Position numbers and translations under genes: made by a program. This document shows positions 36,603 to 49,606 of a stretch of 64,000 nt of DNA, piece by piece (position 1 is the first letter of the stretch; each line of letters opens with the position of its first letter). Source of the stretch: Vigna angularis (taxonomy: Eukaryota > Streptophyta > Magnoliopsida > Fabales > Fabaceae); the NCBI RefSeq assembly GCF_016808095.1, contig NC_068977.1, positions 28,111,364 to 28,175,363 of the forward strand. The letters are read 5' to 3'. The notes below the pieces were generated by a model. That model was not told the DNA's origin, made no database searches, and saw nothing but the letters and a program-made list of their open reading frames with translations.

Positions 36603-39023
36603 AGGAAGCAACGAGCGCTGCCACAAGGGACAGCAAACGTTGCTTCCCTTTGAAAACAAAAAAATGAAAAGAAAACAAGAAAAGGAAAGAGAAGAGGAGG
36701 GGAAGAAGGGAGGTTATGAGGGGGCATTTTACGGGGGAGGTTTGGCAGAAATGGGGCTCTCATTATTGGCATGTGAGAAGGAGAGAGAGAGCAGCAGAGG
36801 GAGGGAACCCTTCTCCCGTTTCCAGCCGTCCAAGAGCACCATTTCTTCCTTCTTAAACGTAAAAACCATGGATTCAAAGAGTTTTGGGGAATTCTGCGAA
36901 TTGAAGGAGTTGCTGCCATATTTGAGAGAAGGTGAAGTAGGAGCTGCCGAAGTGCTAAGAGGCATTGACGCTGCAAGTTCTGGGAGAGAAGTGGAGAACT
37001 CTTGAAGTTGGAAGGAGATCAAACCCTTTTGAGATAAATTCAAGGAGGTCTTCAAGAGGTAAGGGGAGCTAGATATTTTGCGTTTTGATTGTTGAATTAT
37101 ACTGTGTTTGGTGCAAATCTGGGAAATTTTGGAGATGAAAATGGTTTTTTTTTTACGTTTCTGGAATTCTGCAGAAATTCTGCAGAACCGTTAGTCCCAA
37201 AATTTTCTGAACGTTCAGTTGGTGACCTGTGTTCACCTGACTGAGTACCTGCGTTGGACTTTCTGTACAAATTGGCCATTTCTCTCGGGTAATCGTTTAC
37301 AGGCGTCCTGTAATCGATTACATGCCCGAGCGTTCGTCAAATTTTGACTCCGTTCGTCCCAAATTTCGAGCGTTCGTAAAATTTGAAATTTCAAATTGGA
37401 CGTTCGTGCAAAATTTCTGAACGTCCGCCCAAAGTATCCAAATTTCTGAACGTTCGGTATTTCCTGAACGTTCGCCCAAAGTAGCTAAATTTGTGCGTTC
37501 GGTTTTTGTTATTAGCGTTCGACCCAATCAGCCAAATTTAGGCGTTCGTCCACGTAGCTCGGCCAAAATATGGTTGTCGTTCGGTTTTCGTTTTGACGAG
37601 TGTTCGCGTTCGTCCTTCAGTTTGAGTGTAGCGTTCGTCCTTCAGTTTGAGTGTAGCGTTCGTCCTTGAAGTTGAGTGAGCGTTCGGTCTTAAGGTGGAA
37701 ATTCTTAGGGTTCGATGATGAGCGATCGGCTTAAGTATCATAGCGTTCGTCCTAAGAAATTTTTAAATCCAATATAGCAGTCGGTAAGAAGTGTTCGGCC
37801 TGCTGTTGCGCGTTCGCTCCGTAGCGTTCGTCCAGTAGCGTTCGTCCAAGAGAAGTGTGCGGTTTGTTGTTGAGCGTTCGTTCCATAGCGTTCGTCCAGT
37901 CCGGCCTGTTGTTGGGCGTTCGTCCTGTAGCGTTCGTCCAAATCAATTGTGTGACGTTCGGTCAAAATGTGTTCATCCTGGCGTTCGGAAATGACGTACG
38001 TTCAGAAATGTGTTCAGCTTGGAAAATGACGTTCGTCCAGTGACGTTCGTTCCAGAATGGGTTAAATGAATAGTGGTCTTCCAAATAGTATTCTACAAAT
38101 TTTGTTGTCTAAATTTTTATTTTCTTTCGAGTTGAATTATCTATATTAATATTTGGAATAAATATATATATATATATATTGAGAAGTGATATGGGTGAAA
38201 TTATGTGAATGAATGTGAAATATGATAAATTACTGTGATGATGTGATTATATGATGTAAATGATGAATGTGAGTATGATTCGGAAATCTCAGGGAGAGAT
38301 GGATGAAAGTGGTTATGTATAGTATTGTGGTTGTTCTGTATAATTGTAGGAGCTTTGAAATGGTATGTCTATCCCTAAACTCAAAGCATTGTTCATACTC
38401 AAGTAGAGAAGAATAATGTGAGTGGTGAGAGTAGAGGGAGGTCCTCGTCTATAGTCTTTGAATTTAGACATAGACAGATTGGGGGATTCAACTTGCTAGT
38501 GTTGGAGAAAGACCAGCTGAACTATGCAAGTGCAAAGACGACCAATAGTTCGACAATTATACAAATCCGGATGAGTCGTGTGAATATGTGGATTATGGTT
38601 TAATATGTATGCATAAATACTTCTGTATTTAAATCTATGATGACATGAATTAATTGTGCTAGGAGATAACATGTTTTTTATATCTAGCTCACCCTTGCAT
38701 TGTTTGTGTTGTGTGCCAATTTGGATTATGTTATTCGGCGATGATCATCCACTTGGATGGGAGCAGATGGCGTCGAAGAGTTTCCCTTGGAGCAGGAGCT
38801 GGAGGTTGCTGATGTTGCAGAGTAGTCTTCTTAGAAGCTTCCTGATTGATCATTTGTAGTGATCAATCCTTGTTAGCTGTTCAAGGTTTAATTTTTCACT
38901 CATTTAATTTGGATGATTGTAATTTAACAATTAAATTACACGTCATATTCTGACTGTTCTCTATATTGTAATGATGACATCTTTATTATGTAATATTTGT
39001 TATTATATAATCGGGATGTTACA
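36547..39023 (+). mobile_element. Solo LTR of the same family, opposite orientation
   Basis: TGTAAGGAATTG ... TCGGGATGTTACA, 2477 bp, is the reverse of the two LTRs above. ATATT flanks it on both sides (36542-36546 and 39024-39028), so this is a separate insertion reduced to one LTR by recombination, not a broken part of its neighbour. It differs from the other LTRs at scattered sites, for example in the ACGTTCG cluster at 37322-38057. A poly-A run of about 33 lies at its start. Confidence 0.93.
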
Positions 39024-39028
39024 ATATT

Positions 39029-40006
39029 CAAACAATTATTTATTTATGAATATCATATACTGTTCTACTTTAATAAAGTTTATCTACCTTTTAAGAAAAT
39101 ATTAAATCATATATGGAATAAAGTAATAAGTAAAATTTTACTTATTCAATAATTTGATGATTCAAGGATAAATTTAATGAAAGAAGAATCTCTAAGCATA
39201 GTTGTCGTCAAGTTATTTTTTTTACAACTTTAATATCTTCAAAAATATAAGAATAGGGTTTCTAATAGTGTTCCAAAAATTATGGGTATGTAATACTTAA
39301 GTTGTCCAAAAATAGATTATTTGTGTTTAGAAAAAGTTTTCATTCTTTTTATTTCATGATAAGGGTCTAAGCTAAATAGTAACTTCCAAAATCTTTAAAT
39401 TTTCTTTTATATTATGAAGCAACTATAAACTTCTATTTAGATTATTCTTCAATTAAAACCTTCCAAACTTTAAAAAAATTAAAAATGAAAATAATAACTT
39501 TGAAACTCAAACTAAAAGCACCACTTTTTGAAACTTAACTAAAACTAGCATAACTGATGTTCATAATAGTGTCATAATTGGATTTAATGTTCTCCAAAAA
39601 AAAAGGCATACAGAACATTTATTAATGATTTACCATGTGTTCTGAAATTTTCTTGACTGATTCACTTATCTCTTAAGTTTTACTTACCATTTGGTTAATA
39701 ATTAATATGAGAATATGAATCTTGAGTACAAACATATAAAATACCAATTTCCTATGTGGTGCTCCCACATTTTATGGAGAAGGGTATAATTATCATAAAA
39801 AAAGGACTTTTTTTTATTGGGCCTGTGCATTTGAGAAGTTATTGAGAAAAAAATATATATTAAAGTTGGTTTCAAGGTTAAATAAATTATTGTTTTTCTC
39901 ATCACTTAGGCATAAATTCTAACTATCTTAACACCTTTTTTTTTTCTGGTTTTCTAGAAGATAATGAAAATATTTAACATTGATTATTATATAGCTATAG
40001 AGTGAG
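39029..40006. other. AT-rich spacer
   Basis: No gene recognised. The last bases before 40007 (ATAGCTATAGAGTGAG) resemble the purine tract in front of the 3' LTR at 44608. Confidence 0.4.
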
Positions 40007-41034
40007 TGTTGGTGAATATATAATGGGCTTTAAGTTTATGTTATTTCTTATTCGAGTTAAAAACACTTTAAACTTGAATTTGATTTTCTTATGTTATTTG
40101 TTACAACCGGGATCGCGACGGGACGACGAATCGAAAACAAACGGGTTTAAGAAAAGATTTTGGGAATCGCCACCATAATTTATTATGAAAAAACTATAGA
40201 AAAACGTAAAAGAAAAGTGTGGTCTAGGAAACTAGATTTTAGGTTCGGGAATCAGTTACGCATAAGGAAGGTATTAACACCTTATCGTGCATGCCCAAAA
40301 GCAGTACCTTTCATTAAATGTATAAAGTTGACGTGGTTTCTCAAAATGTTTAATTTTCCCTAAAAAAATAATATAAAGAAACTATTAAGAAACAAAAAAT
40401 ATTTTTTGTTTTATGAACCCGACAAGGATTGACCTTGCTCCTACGTATATCCATTTGTGATGGACAATGAGGGATCACATAGTTCTTTATCTAGAAAAAT
40501 GTTTGTGAGTTTGTTTGAAAATTATTATGAATTATTTTGGATTTTTGAAAAGTGAACTTGATTAGAATTGACATGGTTTTTTTTATTTGGAAGAAATTAC
40601 TTTATTTTGAAAATGGTGAAAAAAAAAGGAATGAAACCGGCCATAAGCCAACGAGTACTTATAGAAATTATCTTATGACTTATTATTATTTTTTATAGGA
40701 AAATACGTGATAAGAAATACTTATTTTTATTTATTTTGAAGTTTTTTATTTATTATTTATTTTTAAATAAAATAAATAAATATCACGTGATGTAGGAGAT
40801 ATAACTGATAGGTGTAAACTTTACTTGTTTTTGTTGCTTAAATTGTTGTGCTTTTGAGTAAGTTTTAGTGTTAATTCTCATGAAAAGTATATAAATGTTG
40901 ATGTAAATATAGTTTTGATTGTTTAAATGTGTTTTGATGCTTTTGTTTGTTTATTTTGAAGTAGAATAAGGATTGGATACTATCAAAGACTTGGAGCGCG
41001 TCAATTGTGTGTCGGCATCGAGAAGTGGATGTTG

Positions 41035-41130
41035 TTTTCACGCCCGGGCGCGAGAGAAGGGGCGCTGGGCGCGAAATTACCGAGAGTCTCGCGCCCGGGC
41101 GCGATAAAATGGGCGCCGGGCGCGACTTAG
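41035..41130. repeat. GC-rich CGCCCGGGCGCG motif block
   Basis: CACGCCCGGGCGCGAGAG, GGGCGCTGGGCGCGAAAT, CGCGCCCGGGCGCGATAA and GGGCGCCGGGCGCGACTT follow one another in about 95 bp, each self-complementary at its centre. This is by far the most GC-rich point of the window. Confidence 0.85.
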
Positions 41131-41134
41131 AAGG

Positions 41135-41470
41135 ATCCCAGGACGCTCGTCGCACAGGACGCTCGTTGCCCAGGACGCTCGTCACATAGCGAGTGCACGC
41201 TAGGTTCATAGCAAGCGGACGCTCGTCGCCCCCTGCACGCACAAGAAGACGCTCGTCCAGAGAATATCAAGTGGACGCTCGATTTGCTAGTGGACGCTCG
41301 TCCAGACGTCTGACGCTCGCCTAACGAGTGGACGCTCGTCCAGAAAGTGGACGCTCGTCCAGAGCTCAGAGGACGCTCGCTCATTAGGACGCCCGTGACT
41401 CAACAATTTGGACGCTCGCCCAGCGACGCACGCTCGCCCAGCGAACGTACGTTCGTCGCCCAGCGAGAAA
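41135..41470. repeat. GGACGCTCG motif cluster
   Basis: About twelve exact GACGCTCG copies plus variants (GGACGCCCG, GCACGCTCG, GTACGTTCG) at irregular spacing, usually followed by TCC or CCC. Confidence 0.88.
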
Positions 41471-42289
41471 TAACTTACAGCCCTTCTCTTTAAAAAACGC
41501 GATCTAGAGGCAGAAATGAGTTCTGGAGGGGAGGAGACCAGTGGACGCTGCAGAGCTCGTGTCTAGGTGCTTCCATGGTGGAAAACCACCAATTTCCACC
41601 GTCCAATCTATGCTTTATCGCTTCTATGATGTATATGTGTAGCTAGAACTCCATTTCACTGGGGTTGAGAGTACATTTCTGAAACTCTTTGTAATTTCTA
41701 TATTAATGCATGATCTTGTATAAATTTTGTGTTCTATCTTTATTACTCATGCCTACGATGAGAATCTGAGCTATTTGAACGGTTAAATCATTGAGAAATG
41801 TATGAGACCGCGGACCTAGGATAGAGCTGCTAAAGGATTTCGAGTCCTAGACATAGGAGGAAATTCTTAGTCATCTGTGACATTGTGTTTAAGGCAAATC
41901 TGATAACTGAATTATCTAAGAGATTAGAATTTAGTTTGAATGATTCTGAACTGTCATATGAGAGATCAGGACTGCATGCGCCTAGGATGTTGATGCTAAA
42001 TTTTGAGGAATTGTGTTAGTAAAAAAAATTACTTGAGTGATGAACTTGAAAATCAACCCCAGCGAACTTTAATTCATCTGTTTTCACCACTTTATTTTAT
42101 ATCTGTATGCTAATCTTAAGTTTGCTACAAAATTACGTTTAATATTCGCTAAATTAGTAAACTTTAATCAATCTGTGAATCAAAACAAATCTCTTGGGAA
42201 ACGATTTCCGGACTTACCGGTTTATTACTTGAACGATCTGGTGCACTTGCCGAGGTCTCAACAATAACCAATACCAAAAGAAACGAGAC

Positions 42290-42797
42290 AAGATATTCTT
42301 TTTATGAAAAACATTATTGGTGTGTAGTAAAAATAATAATACCTTTAGAAAGACCTTCAACGAAAAGAGAAAAAGAAAGCTGCATAGATGACATACCTTT
42401 TCAGCTTTCAATACTCCCCTAGTTCTTCCTTGATAGTTTCTGTTGGCAGAATCCCTTTAGCGTGAGAATTTATTTTTCTCTATACTCTCCCGTACTCTTT
42501 CTATCTCTATTATTTCAGTCTCTGTCCTTTTTTTTTCTTTTTTTTTTCTATGACAGGGTGCGTATTTATATACACACATTGTAGTATTATGGTGGTCTTG
42601 GTTGCCAAAAAACAAATTAAATAATATTCAAGACATTGATTATCATTATTGTCAAAAAAATTTGTCCATTCTTTTAAAATCATACTTTTCTCTTTAAAAA
42701 GAAACTGATGGAGCAAATTATATCAATATATTATTTTAATTATTGCTTATAATTATTAGCATAATATTGATTCGAATTATTACCATATTAAACTAAC
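42290..42797 (-). mobile_element. Possible further nested LTR with TATA box
   Basis: On the minus strand TGTTAGTTTAATATGG starts at 42797, GTGTATATAAATACGC (a TATA box) lies near 42558-42575, and a leader ending in AAAGGTATGTC (splice-donor-like) follows near 42395. This is the layout of an LTR, but I could not find its other end or a target duplication. Confidence 0.35.
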
Positions 42798-43229
42798 ATT
42801 TCAAAAATATTGTGTCATGTATTATTTTATCCTTTTTACCCACCATTAATTATTATTTTTTATTTTTTATTTTTATTTATTTACTTACCCGAACGAAATT
42901 GGGTATTGACACTATTGTAATAGAGTGTTGTGAGATTTTGATGAAATTCTTGCTTTCGAGTTTGGGTGTAATTGGGGTCAAAAGACATGAGAGAGTAGTG
43001 TTTGTGTTATACAAATTTTCACATAGTGTTATTCTCTAGTTGGATTTTCACATAGTGTTATACAAATTTTCACATAGTAGACAATGACGGTGGTTTTTCT
43101 TTACATTTGGATTTTCCACACGTATATTCTTGTATATCCTTATGTTAATCTTATTTTTCTATTAGTATAGTGATTCTCGAGGGTAAAGATAGTAATTTTC
43201 TTCATTGATGATGTATTTTTTCCAACAAG

Positions 43230-43241
43230 TGGTATAAGAGC
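43230..43241 (+). other. Primer-binding site of the small LTR element
   Basis: TGGTATAAGAGC differs by one base from the tRNA-iMet site TGGTATCAGAGC and follows the 5' LTR end (CCAACA, 43227) by 2 nt. Confidence 0.8.
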
Positions 43242-44607
43242 TATTATTTAGTATAATGTTTCTTAATATGCTTGGTGATTGCAACTTGGTTTGATCTTCC
43301 ACATTAGAAAAGATGAATTCCTTTGTTGGAGAATTATCCTTATTTGTTGAAGTTTCAATGAGAGATTTGATAGAAGGATCATTGTCGGCATTGTGTTAGC
43401 ATAATGAATTTGCAGTCAAGTTCACGGAGTGCAAGGATTGTGAGTTGTGTAGGATATGCAGTGGAGTTCGTGTTTTTTGGCGAGTATGCTCCTAGATATT
43501 CAAATGAGGTAGTTGTTGGTGCTCGTGTGGCTGAGTGAGAGATATGATATGTCTGACTCATGGTTTGCGGCATATGCATAGAGGAATTGCTCTATAGCTT
43601 ACACACGTACTCTAGTTTTTTCGTGTGGTGTAGCTTGTGGATCTATGCTTACGTGGTGTGCTCTTGAAGGTTTGATGGTTGTTGTATCCATGGACCTGCA
43701 TACGGTAAAGCTTGGGTTTTTTTCGGTGATCTACGTGTAGTGGATTTGTGTTGTAAATGGCGTTCTTGGCAAGGCAGGTGAAAGTTGTAAGGTGAAGTGG
43801 CTTCTTCAATGACGCACGTCTGATGATAGTGGAAGCTCGATTTGTTGTAGGAGGTGAAGTATCTACTGTGAAATTTTAGATCTATGTTGATCATGCAGTG
43901 GAGAGCACAAAGTCTACAAGTGCTGAACGAAGGTGGTAGAGCCGATGTACGACCTGCTGCTCTAATTTATGTCGTAGGCTACGACATAATGGCAACAAGG
44001 TTTTGTTGCTCTAATGACACTTGATATGTGTGGTAGAGGTCTGATGCGATGATGACATTTTGTGTGGTTGATGTGATGGAGTGTTGCTTTGTCAACAAGC
44101 ATCGTCATGCCTTAGCGGTGCGGTGGAGGCTAACTCTCTAGTGAAGGCTGTTGATGTAGGGTCTAGTGTTGTTCTGGCTATGACTGTGCGATGAAGACAT
44201 TGGCTATGTTGTTGATCTGCTTGAGGAAGAAGGTGATGATGTGGTAGCTCCTAGTTGGTCAAATCTTATATTAGAGGATTGTGACATATGGCAACTCCTG
44301 GTTAGGTGTATGGGGATTATACATGGGCATTGATTAGCAATGATACATTGTGTATGGTCACTGGCATTGGCTAATATTCATGCAAGGTGTGTGGTGATTT
44401 TACACAAACATTGGTTGGTATTGATGTAGAGTGTATGAAAATTTTTGGGATGGTTTGATTCCAGATGAATGTACTTTCTATGGTGGAATATGATTGTTGG
44501 TATATGCAATGAAGATGTGTTTATTTTATTCACGATGAATCTTGTCGTGCTGATGAAAATAATGTCTTGGAAAGTATTATATCGCTTAGGATAAGTCAGA
44601 GAGTAGG

Positions 44608-44984
44608 TGTTGGTGACTATATAATGGACTTTAAGTCCATGGTATTTCTTACTAAAGTCATAAACACTTTAAGCTTGTATATGATTTTTCTTATACTCTT
44701 GTAGTAAAGTGTTGTGATTTTTAGGTTACATTCTTGCTTTTGAGATTGTATTTGTACTTGGGGTCAATGGGCATGAGAGAGTGAGTAGTCTATGTGCTGT
44801 AGAAATTTTCACATAGTTTTATTCTCTGGTTGTCATTAGACAATAATCATTGTTTTTCTCTGGATTTGGAGTTTTCACGTATATTCTTGTGTATCCTTGT
44901 GTTAATCTTATTTCTCTATAAATAGGGTAATTCTTATAGGTAAAGACGATAATTTTCTTTATGAATGATGTGTTTTTTCCAACA
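44608..44984 (+). repeat. 3' LTR of the small LTR element
   Basis: TGTTGGTGACTATATAATGG ... TTTTTTCCAACA. It aligns with the rejoined 5' LTR throughout, except for a local duplication of TTTTCACATAGTGTTATACAAA in the 5' copy (43010-43080). Confidence 0.85.
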
Positions 44985-45039
44985 ATTATTTATAATGGAA
45001 CATGTTTATTGTATGTCAATCACTTTGATACCATCATAT

Positions 45040-46250
45040 TGTTGGCTGCAAAATCAACGACAAATGGACCAGTTATAGCGTAGCAAGTGATAAATATTGT
45101 TCTCTCTCAAGGGACTTGTGCAACACTCACCACCTCTAGCATTTTAACTCAATTAGATTACAAAGTTCACAAAAATACAAGAAACTCTTTTTTGGTATTT
45201 TCATCAAACAGTTGGTGTGCAAGAAAATGTAGCATAAGGTATTTACAATTTGTTAATGCTAGAGTTCATCCACTACACTTTCATGTATTCATAAACATTT
45301 CAATTCTAAATTTAATTCAAGTTCAACTAATAAGCATACTCAAATTTTATCCCTAATGACTTTGAGCCTATGATAATATATTAAATTTTAATCGCTTGAA
45401 TTCTCAACAAGCAACCATACATTAAGTTCAAAAGTATAAAATTGCTAATAAACCAAGTTTTATTTCTAGATACAAGCATCCATTATGCATTCAATTTTAT
45501 TTATATATACAAGCATCCATTAGGCATTTAATTTCAATTCTAGGTTCAAGTTCCCCAATAGATCAAGACCACAAATCAAGCATGAAATCAATCTACATCA
45601 AGCATTAAGCATAGAAATTGAATACTAACATGAATTGGAAAGACATATATCGTTAATAGCACAAAATTACCAAGAATTCTATGATTTACAACTAATCTCA
45701 AAAAATATAAATAGCTTTCCATGGTGGAGAACCTAGAATTTACAAATTAAAGAGATAGAAAATCAATTTAAACCATAAAGAAGATGAAGTCTCTTTCCCA
45801 AAGCACCTAGCAGCTACTCCAAGCCTCAATTGCGTCTCTCCTTCGCATTTCCATCTTCAATCTACAACCCATCTTCCTTTTCAATCTCAAAATGGGGGAA
45901 ACCACTATTGATGAAGGACGAAACCCAAGGAGGATAAGGAAAGCTTCCCATCACTTCAAACAACCTCTAAGAGTCTCTCTTGAGCACCCTAAGTGATTCT
46001 ATTTGTGTAAGAATGAGGAATCATGAAAACTCTCACGAAAACATAATCAAATACCCACTTTTGTGTATCAAGATGATAGACTTGCTCATTGGCTTTATTC
46101 CCGCCCAGCGAGGCCTACAAATGATGCTCTCCCTAACTTGTAACTTGTTGGGTGAGCCAAATTTTTGCCCAACGACTCACCCAACGAGTCAATCTGGTGT
46201 CTAATGATGATTTTCTGGTTGTTCTGGGGTATGACAATATAACCCACAAG
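45040..46250 (-). mobile_element. LTR-like fragment, minus orientation
   Basis: The stretch CTTTGATACCAT (45029) is the complement of a primer-like ATGGTATCAAAG. It is followed by GTTATAGCGTAGCAAGTGAT and TTGTTCTCTCTCAAGGGA, phrases I associate with the U5 end of Ty3/gypsy LTRs. The far end (45780-46200) is GC-richer with CACTCACCCAACGAGTC-type words. There are no matching second LTR or flanking duplications. ORFs inside carry no domain. Confidence 0.35.
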
Positions 46251-49200
46251 TGAGTCTTTTCTTTATGTTTGTAACCGTGGGTGCAATTCTAGAGATCCTG
46301 AAGTGAGTATTTGTCCAATTATGCTTCTTTTAGTTCTAACTTATTTTCCTCCACTAGAATTATTATATATTTTTTTATTTCAGACACTCAAAGTGAAATT
46401 ACACATAAAACAAACTTATATTAACCAAAACACACTAAATTTAAGAATAAAACAAGATAAAGATATTGAAAAAGTTAATTTATTCATGAAAATATAAAAA
46501 AAATACATCAAATCAATTGATATCATGTATGAAAGTTTTATTAGAATATATCATCATGGTCATAAAAATTGAAAGTTGATTTATATGCTTAACATTAATG
46601 TTATAAGTAAAATCTAATTTAATTTAACCTAAACAAACAAATGTACACATAGTCGTTCACTTCTTAAAATTTTGTAAGAATATACATTAGTTTTGTTAAC
46701 TATTAAAGTAGAAATCTTATATTATATAAAAAATATAATTTAATTATAATATATAAGTGACATTTAAATTTTACTTTATATACAAAATTAAATTAGACTT
46801 AAATTTTATTTTTTTAGTTGGTATAAAAGTTTTTTAAAGATTGATCTTAATAAAATTTGTTAGGTTTATCGTGTTACTAACGAGTTTTTCTTTCCTATAT
46901 ATTTTATAATATAAAGAACGGTTATTTACATAGTCTAAAAATAAAGTTAAACTAAAAATATATAAATTAAATGTGTACATCACTTTATAAACAAATTTGA
47001 TAAAATTGGATTAAACTTAAATTTGCCTTTATTTAAATTTCATGTTTTGAAGGAAAAAACGTAATTTTATTTTAAAACTGTTAATCAAACATTTTTATTT
47101 GAAAAATATATAAATTAGATACAACTTAAAGGACTGTGCTGAATATTTCGTATCATTGGAAGGATGATTAAGTTATAATATATAAACTAAATGGAAACTT
47201 TACAAACATATTTGATAACGTTGAATTACATTTATATTTCACTTTTTGAAAAACAAATATAATAAAACTAAAAATTAAGCCTTTTTTATTTACAAAATGT
47301 ATGTCAAAAGCCCAAAGTTAAGAAGAAAAAAAAGTCTAAGATATGAACCAGTTCTTTGGTGGGATTTCCTCATCGATCTATGATCTGACTAAACCAAGGG
47401 ATCCTTAGTAAAATGATTTGTGAACTATGTTTATATAAAATTATAGTATTTAGATTGTGGGTTGAATCTCGAAAGATTCAAAAACTTCTTGTCGGCTATC
47501 ATGTGAGGATTAGTGGGGAAGATATAATTAGCTTAAATGCTAAACCTTCTCATTAATGGACCCAACCCAAGTCTTTCTTTTTCTATTTTCTATTTTAAAT
47601 CAATAATCATATTTTCTCATAATTAAGTAATCCATTATAATAAGAGTGTGACTATTTATAGTATTAACAAGTAGCCACAAATAGAGTTAAAGGTTCACTT
47701 TAAGATTTAAGTGTGCATTGGGTCCTACGATAAAGGAGTAAGTTTATACTTTAGTTATATTAAAATGTCAAAGTTTGTGACATATGACAACTATTTGTGT
47801 ATTATTTATTTCATTTCTTCTTTTTTTTATTATTATTAATAATTGGACACTTCATCTTAGACTTATAGTTTTTTCTCTATGTTGTACAAGGGCACGTCCT
47901 TTCTAATATTTTATTATAAAAAAAGTTGGTTATCTTCTCTTTTGTTAAACTTACATAAAAGACTAATATGCCTTCTCTTATTCGTGCATATAAATGTTAA
48001 ACTTGAATATGTATAATATGTCAGTGCTGGTTTTTTTTTTGGAGAGTGGTGTAATTCTATTCTAAATTTGTTAAAATAATGCAAAATTTAAGAAAATTGT
48101 CACTTTGAATAAATCGTGTTAACTTGATATGATTTCATGAGAAAATAATTAAAAAATGGTTTTATTTTAATTATATATGTAGAAGTTGTGTCATATAGAC
48201 ACAATTTTGACATTGTAGAAATTATTTCAAGTTTCACCTTTTTTATTTCTGTTCAACTAAATTGAATGAAAAATAAGTATTTGTTGTAATTGTTTGATTA
48301 AATTCATTTAACTGATTTAATGAGAAAAGAAATAAATATTAAGTACAACGAATAATATAAAAACATGTTAATTATTAATTATTTTTTCTATACCTATCTC
48401 AATAATCAAATGTACTAATTTTTTCCTCACTCGTATGCCTTTTTCATTTTAATTATTAAATTAGTTAAATCTTTATATAGCTAGAGATTAAATCATCCAA
48501 AAAATTAAAATATTACAAGTTTAAGACAATATTTCAATATTCATATCTTGAATTATTTTCTAAATGGAAGAAATTGATATCTACATTCTTTACAAATACA
48601 TGCACAGTGACAGTTAGATACCGGTATTTCCGAAAGTAAAGATCGTAAATTTTTAAGACCGACACTATATATATATATATATATAATTAAGATTGATGAA
48701 TGAATTAAATGAATTAGATTATCTATGTAAAATTTGATAGAACTATTCGATTATTAAACTTATAATTTTGTTTGAAATTATGTCATAAATAGAAAAGTTA
48801 AAGTAAGAATTAATGAGTGTCAATATATAAGCTTGTATAAATCATAAATTTTCATTTTAAATATCATAATTTTAAACATGATATTAAAAAGTCAATTTTA
48901 AATGTAATTCAGTCTCATAAAATTAATTTATAAAATAAAATTTACATATTTTAAAGTTTCCTTATATTTAATTAATATGAAATTTTTAATACACAACCCT
49001 ACTTGATCATTGTGTAAAATATTTATCATAATTTAGACAGAATATTAATGGCTTAATTTTCCTAAATAAAAGACAATAATTGGGTCCATAGGAGTGTGTT
49101 CTTGTCGTTTATTCTGGAAATCGAAGATTATTCGTTGAAGTATAAGCTGAATAGACCTTTAGAATTTAATCAGTTGGATGTCATGATTGATGCCTCCACA

Positions 49201-49554
49201 ACGGCTCATAACAATCCACCACACAAATAAAAAGTTGTTCAATCAATGCCTTTAATATAAGTTTTCTCGAAGCTTTTCAAAACAATGAATATTCTACGCC
49301 TGTTTTTAGCTTATATATACTTCATACCATAAATTGAATATATTGGTAAATTAATAGTGAATATAAATGAGAAATCAGATATTTGTGTAAGAGGAATTAA
49401 TTACATCACTCATTAATGAAAAAAAAATTAAAGAATATATATTCAAATAAAAAATATCTTTTTAATATTTAGTATATTAAAAAATTTAATAAAGATACAA
49501 CAATTAAAAATACTTAAATTTATAAAAAATAAATAAATTTAATTATTAAATATT

Positions 49555-49606
<52 letters not shown>

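Larger units (their letters stand above)
40099..42911 (+). mobile_element. LTR-type element nested in the 5' LTR
   Basis: It starts TGTTACAACCGGGATCGC (40099) and ends AATTGGGTATTGACA (42911). The flanks are TTATT (40094-40098) and CTATT (42912-42916), a 5-bp duplication with one change. The intact 3' LTR of the host element confirms that the sequence on both sides was once contiguous. No pol is present, so it is probably one long solo LTR (about 2.8 kb), perhaps Tat-like: AGGTTCGGGAATCAGTTACGC and AAGGTATTAACACC near 40240 are phrases I recall from legume gypsy LTRs. A GC-rich block (41035-41470) and a possible further insertion (42290-42797) lie inside. Confidence 0.75.
40007..44984 (+). 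mobile_element. Small non-autonomous LTR retrotransposon, its 5' LTR split by another insertion
   Basis: The 3' LTR (44608-44984, 377 bp) starts TGTTGG and ends CCAACA. The 5' LTR has the same ends but lies in two parts, 40007-40098 and 42912-43227. A primer site TGGTATAAGAGC follows at 43230-43241, and AGAGAGTAGG precedes the 3' LTR. The internal region (43228-44607) is only 1380 bp and carries no gag or pol I can recognise; it is G/T-rich with short frames. The flanking 5-bp sequences (GTGAG and ATTAT) do not match. Confidence 0.8.

Noticed and set aside
28264..39023. Sets of identical ORFs at 28-30 kb, 34-36 kb and, inverted, 36.5-39 kb that look like a repeated gene family
   Set aside because: They lie wholly within the three LTR copies, have no recognisable domain, and both-strand frames recur equally; they are LTR by-products.
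27844..39023. Initial idea of a segmental duplication or a CRISPR-like or phage-like repeat block
   Set aside because: TG...CA ends, ACTCT and ATATT target duplications, a primer-binding site and a purine tract explain it completely as an LTR retrotransposon plus a solo LTR.
43379..43894. Minus-strand frames inside the small LTR element considered as gag
   Set aside because: They are on the strand opposite to the element and show no gag, protease or pol motif; the plus strand is also broken.
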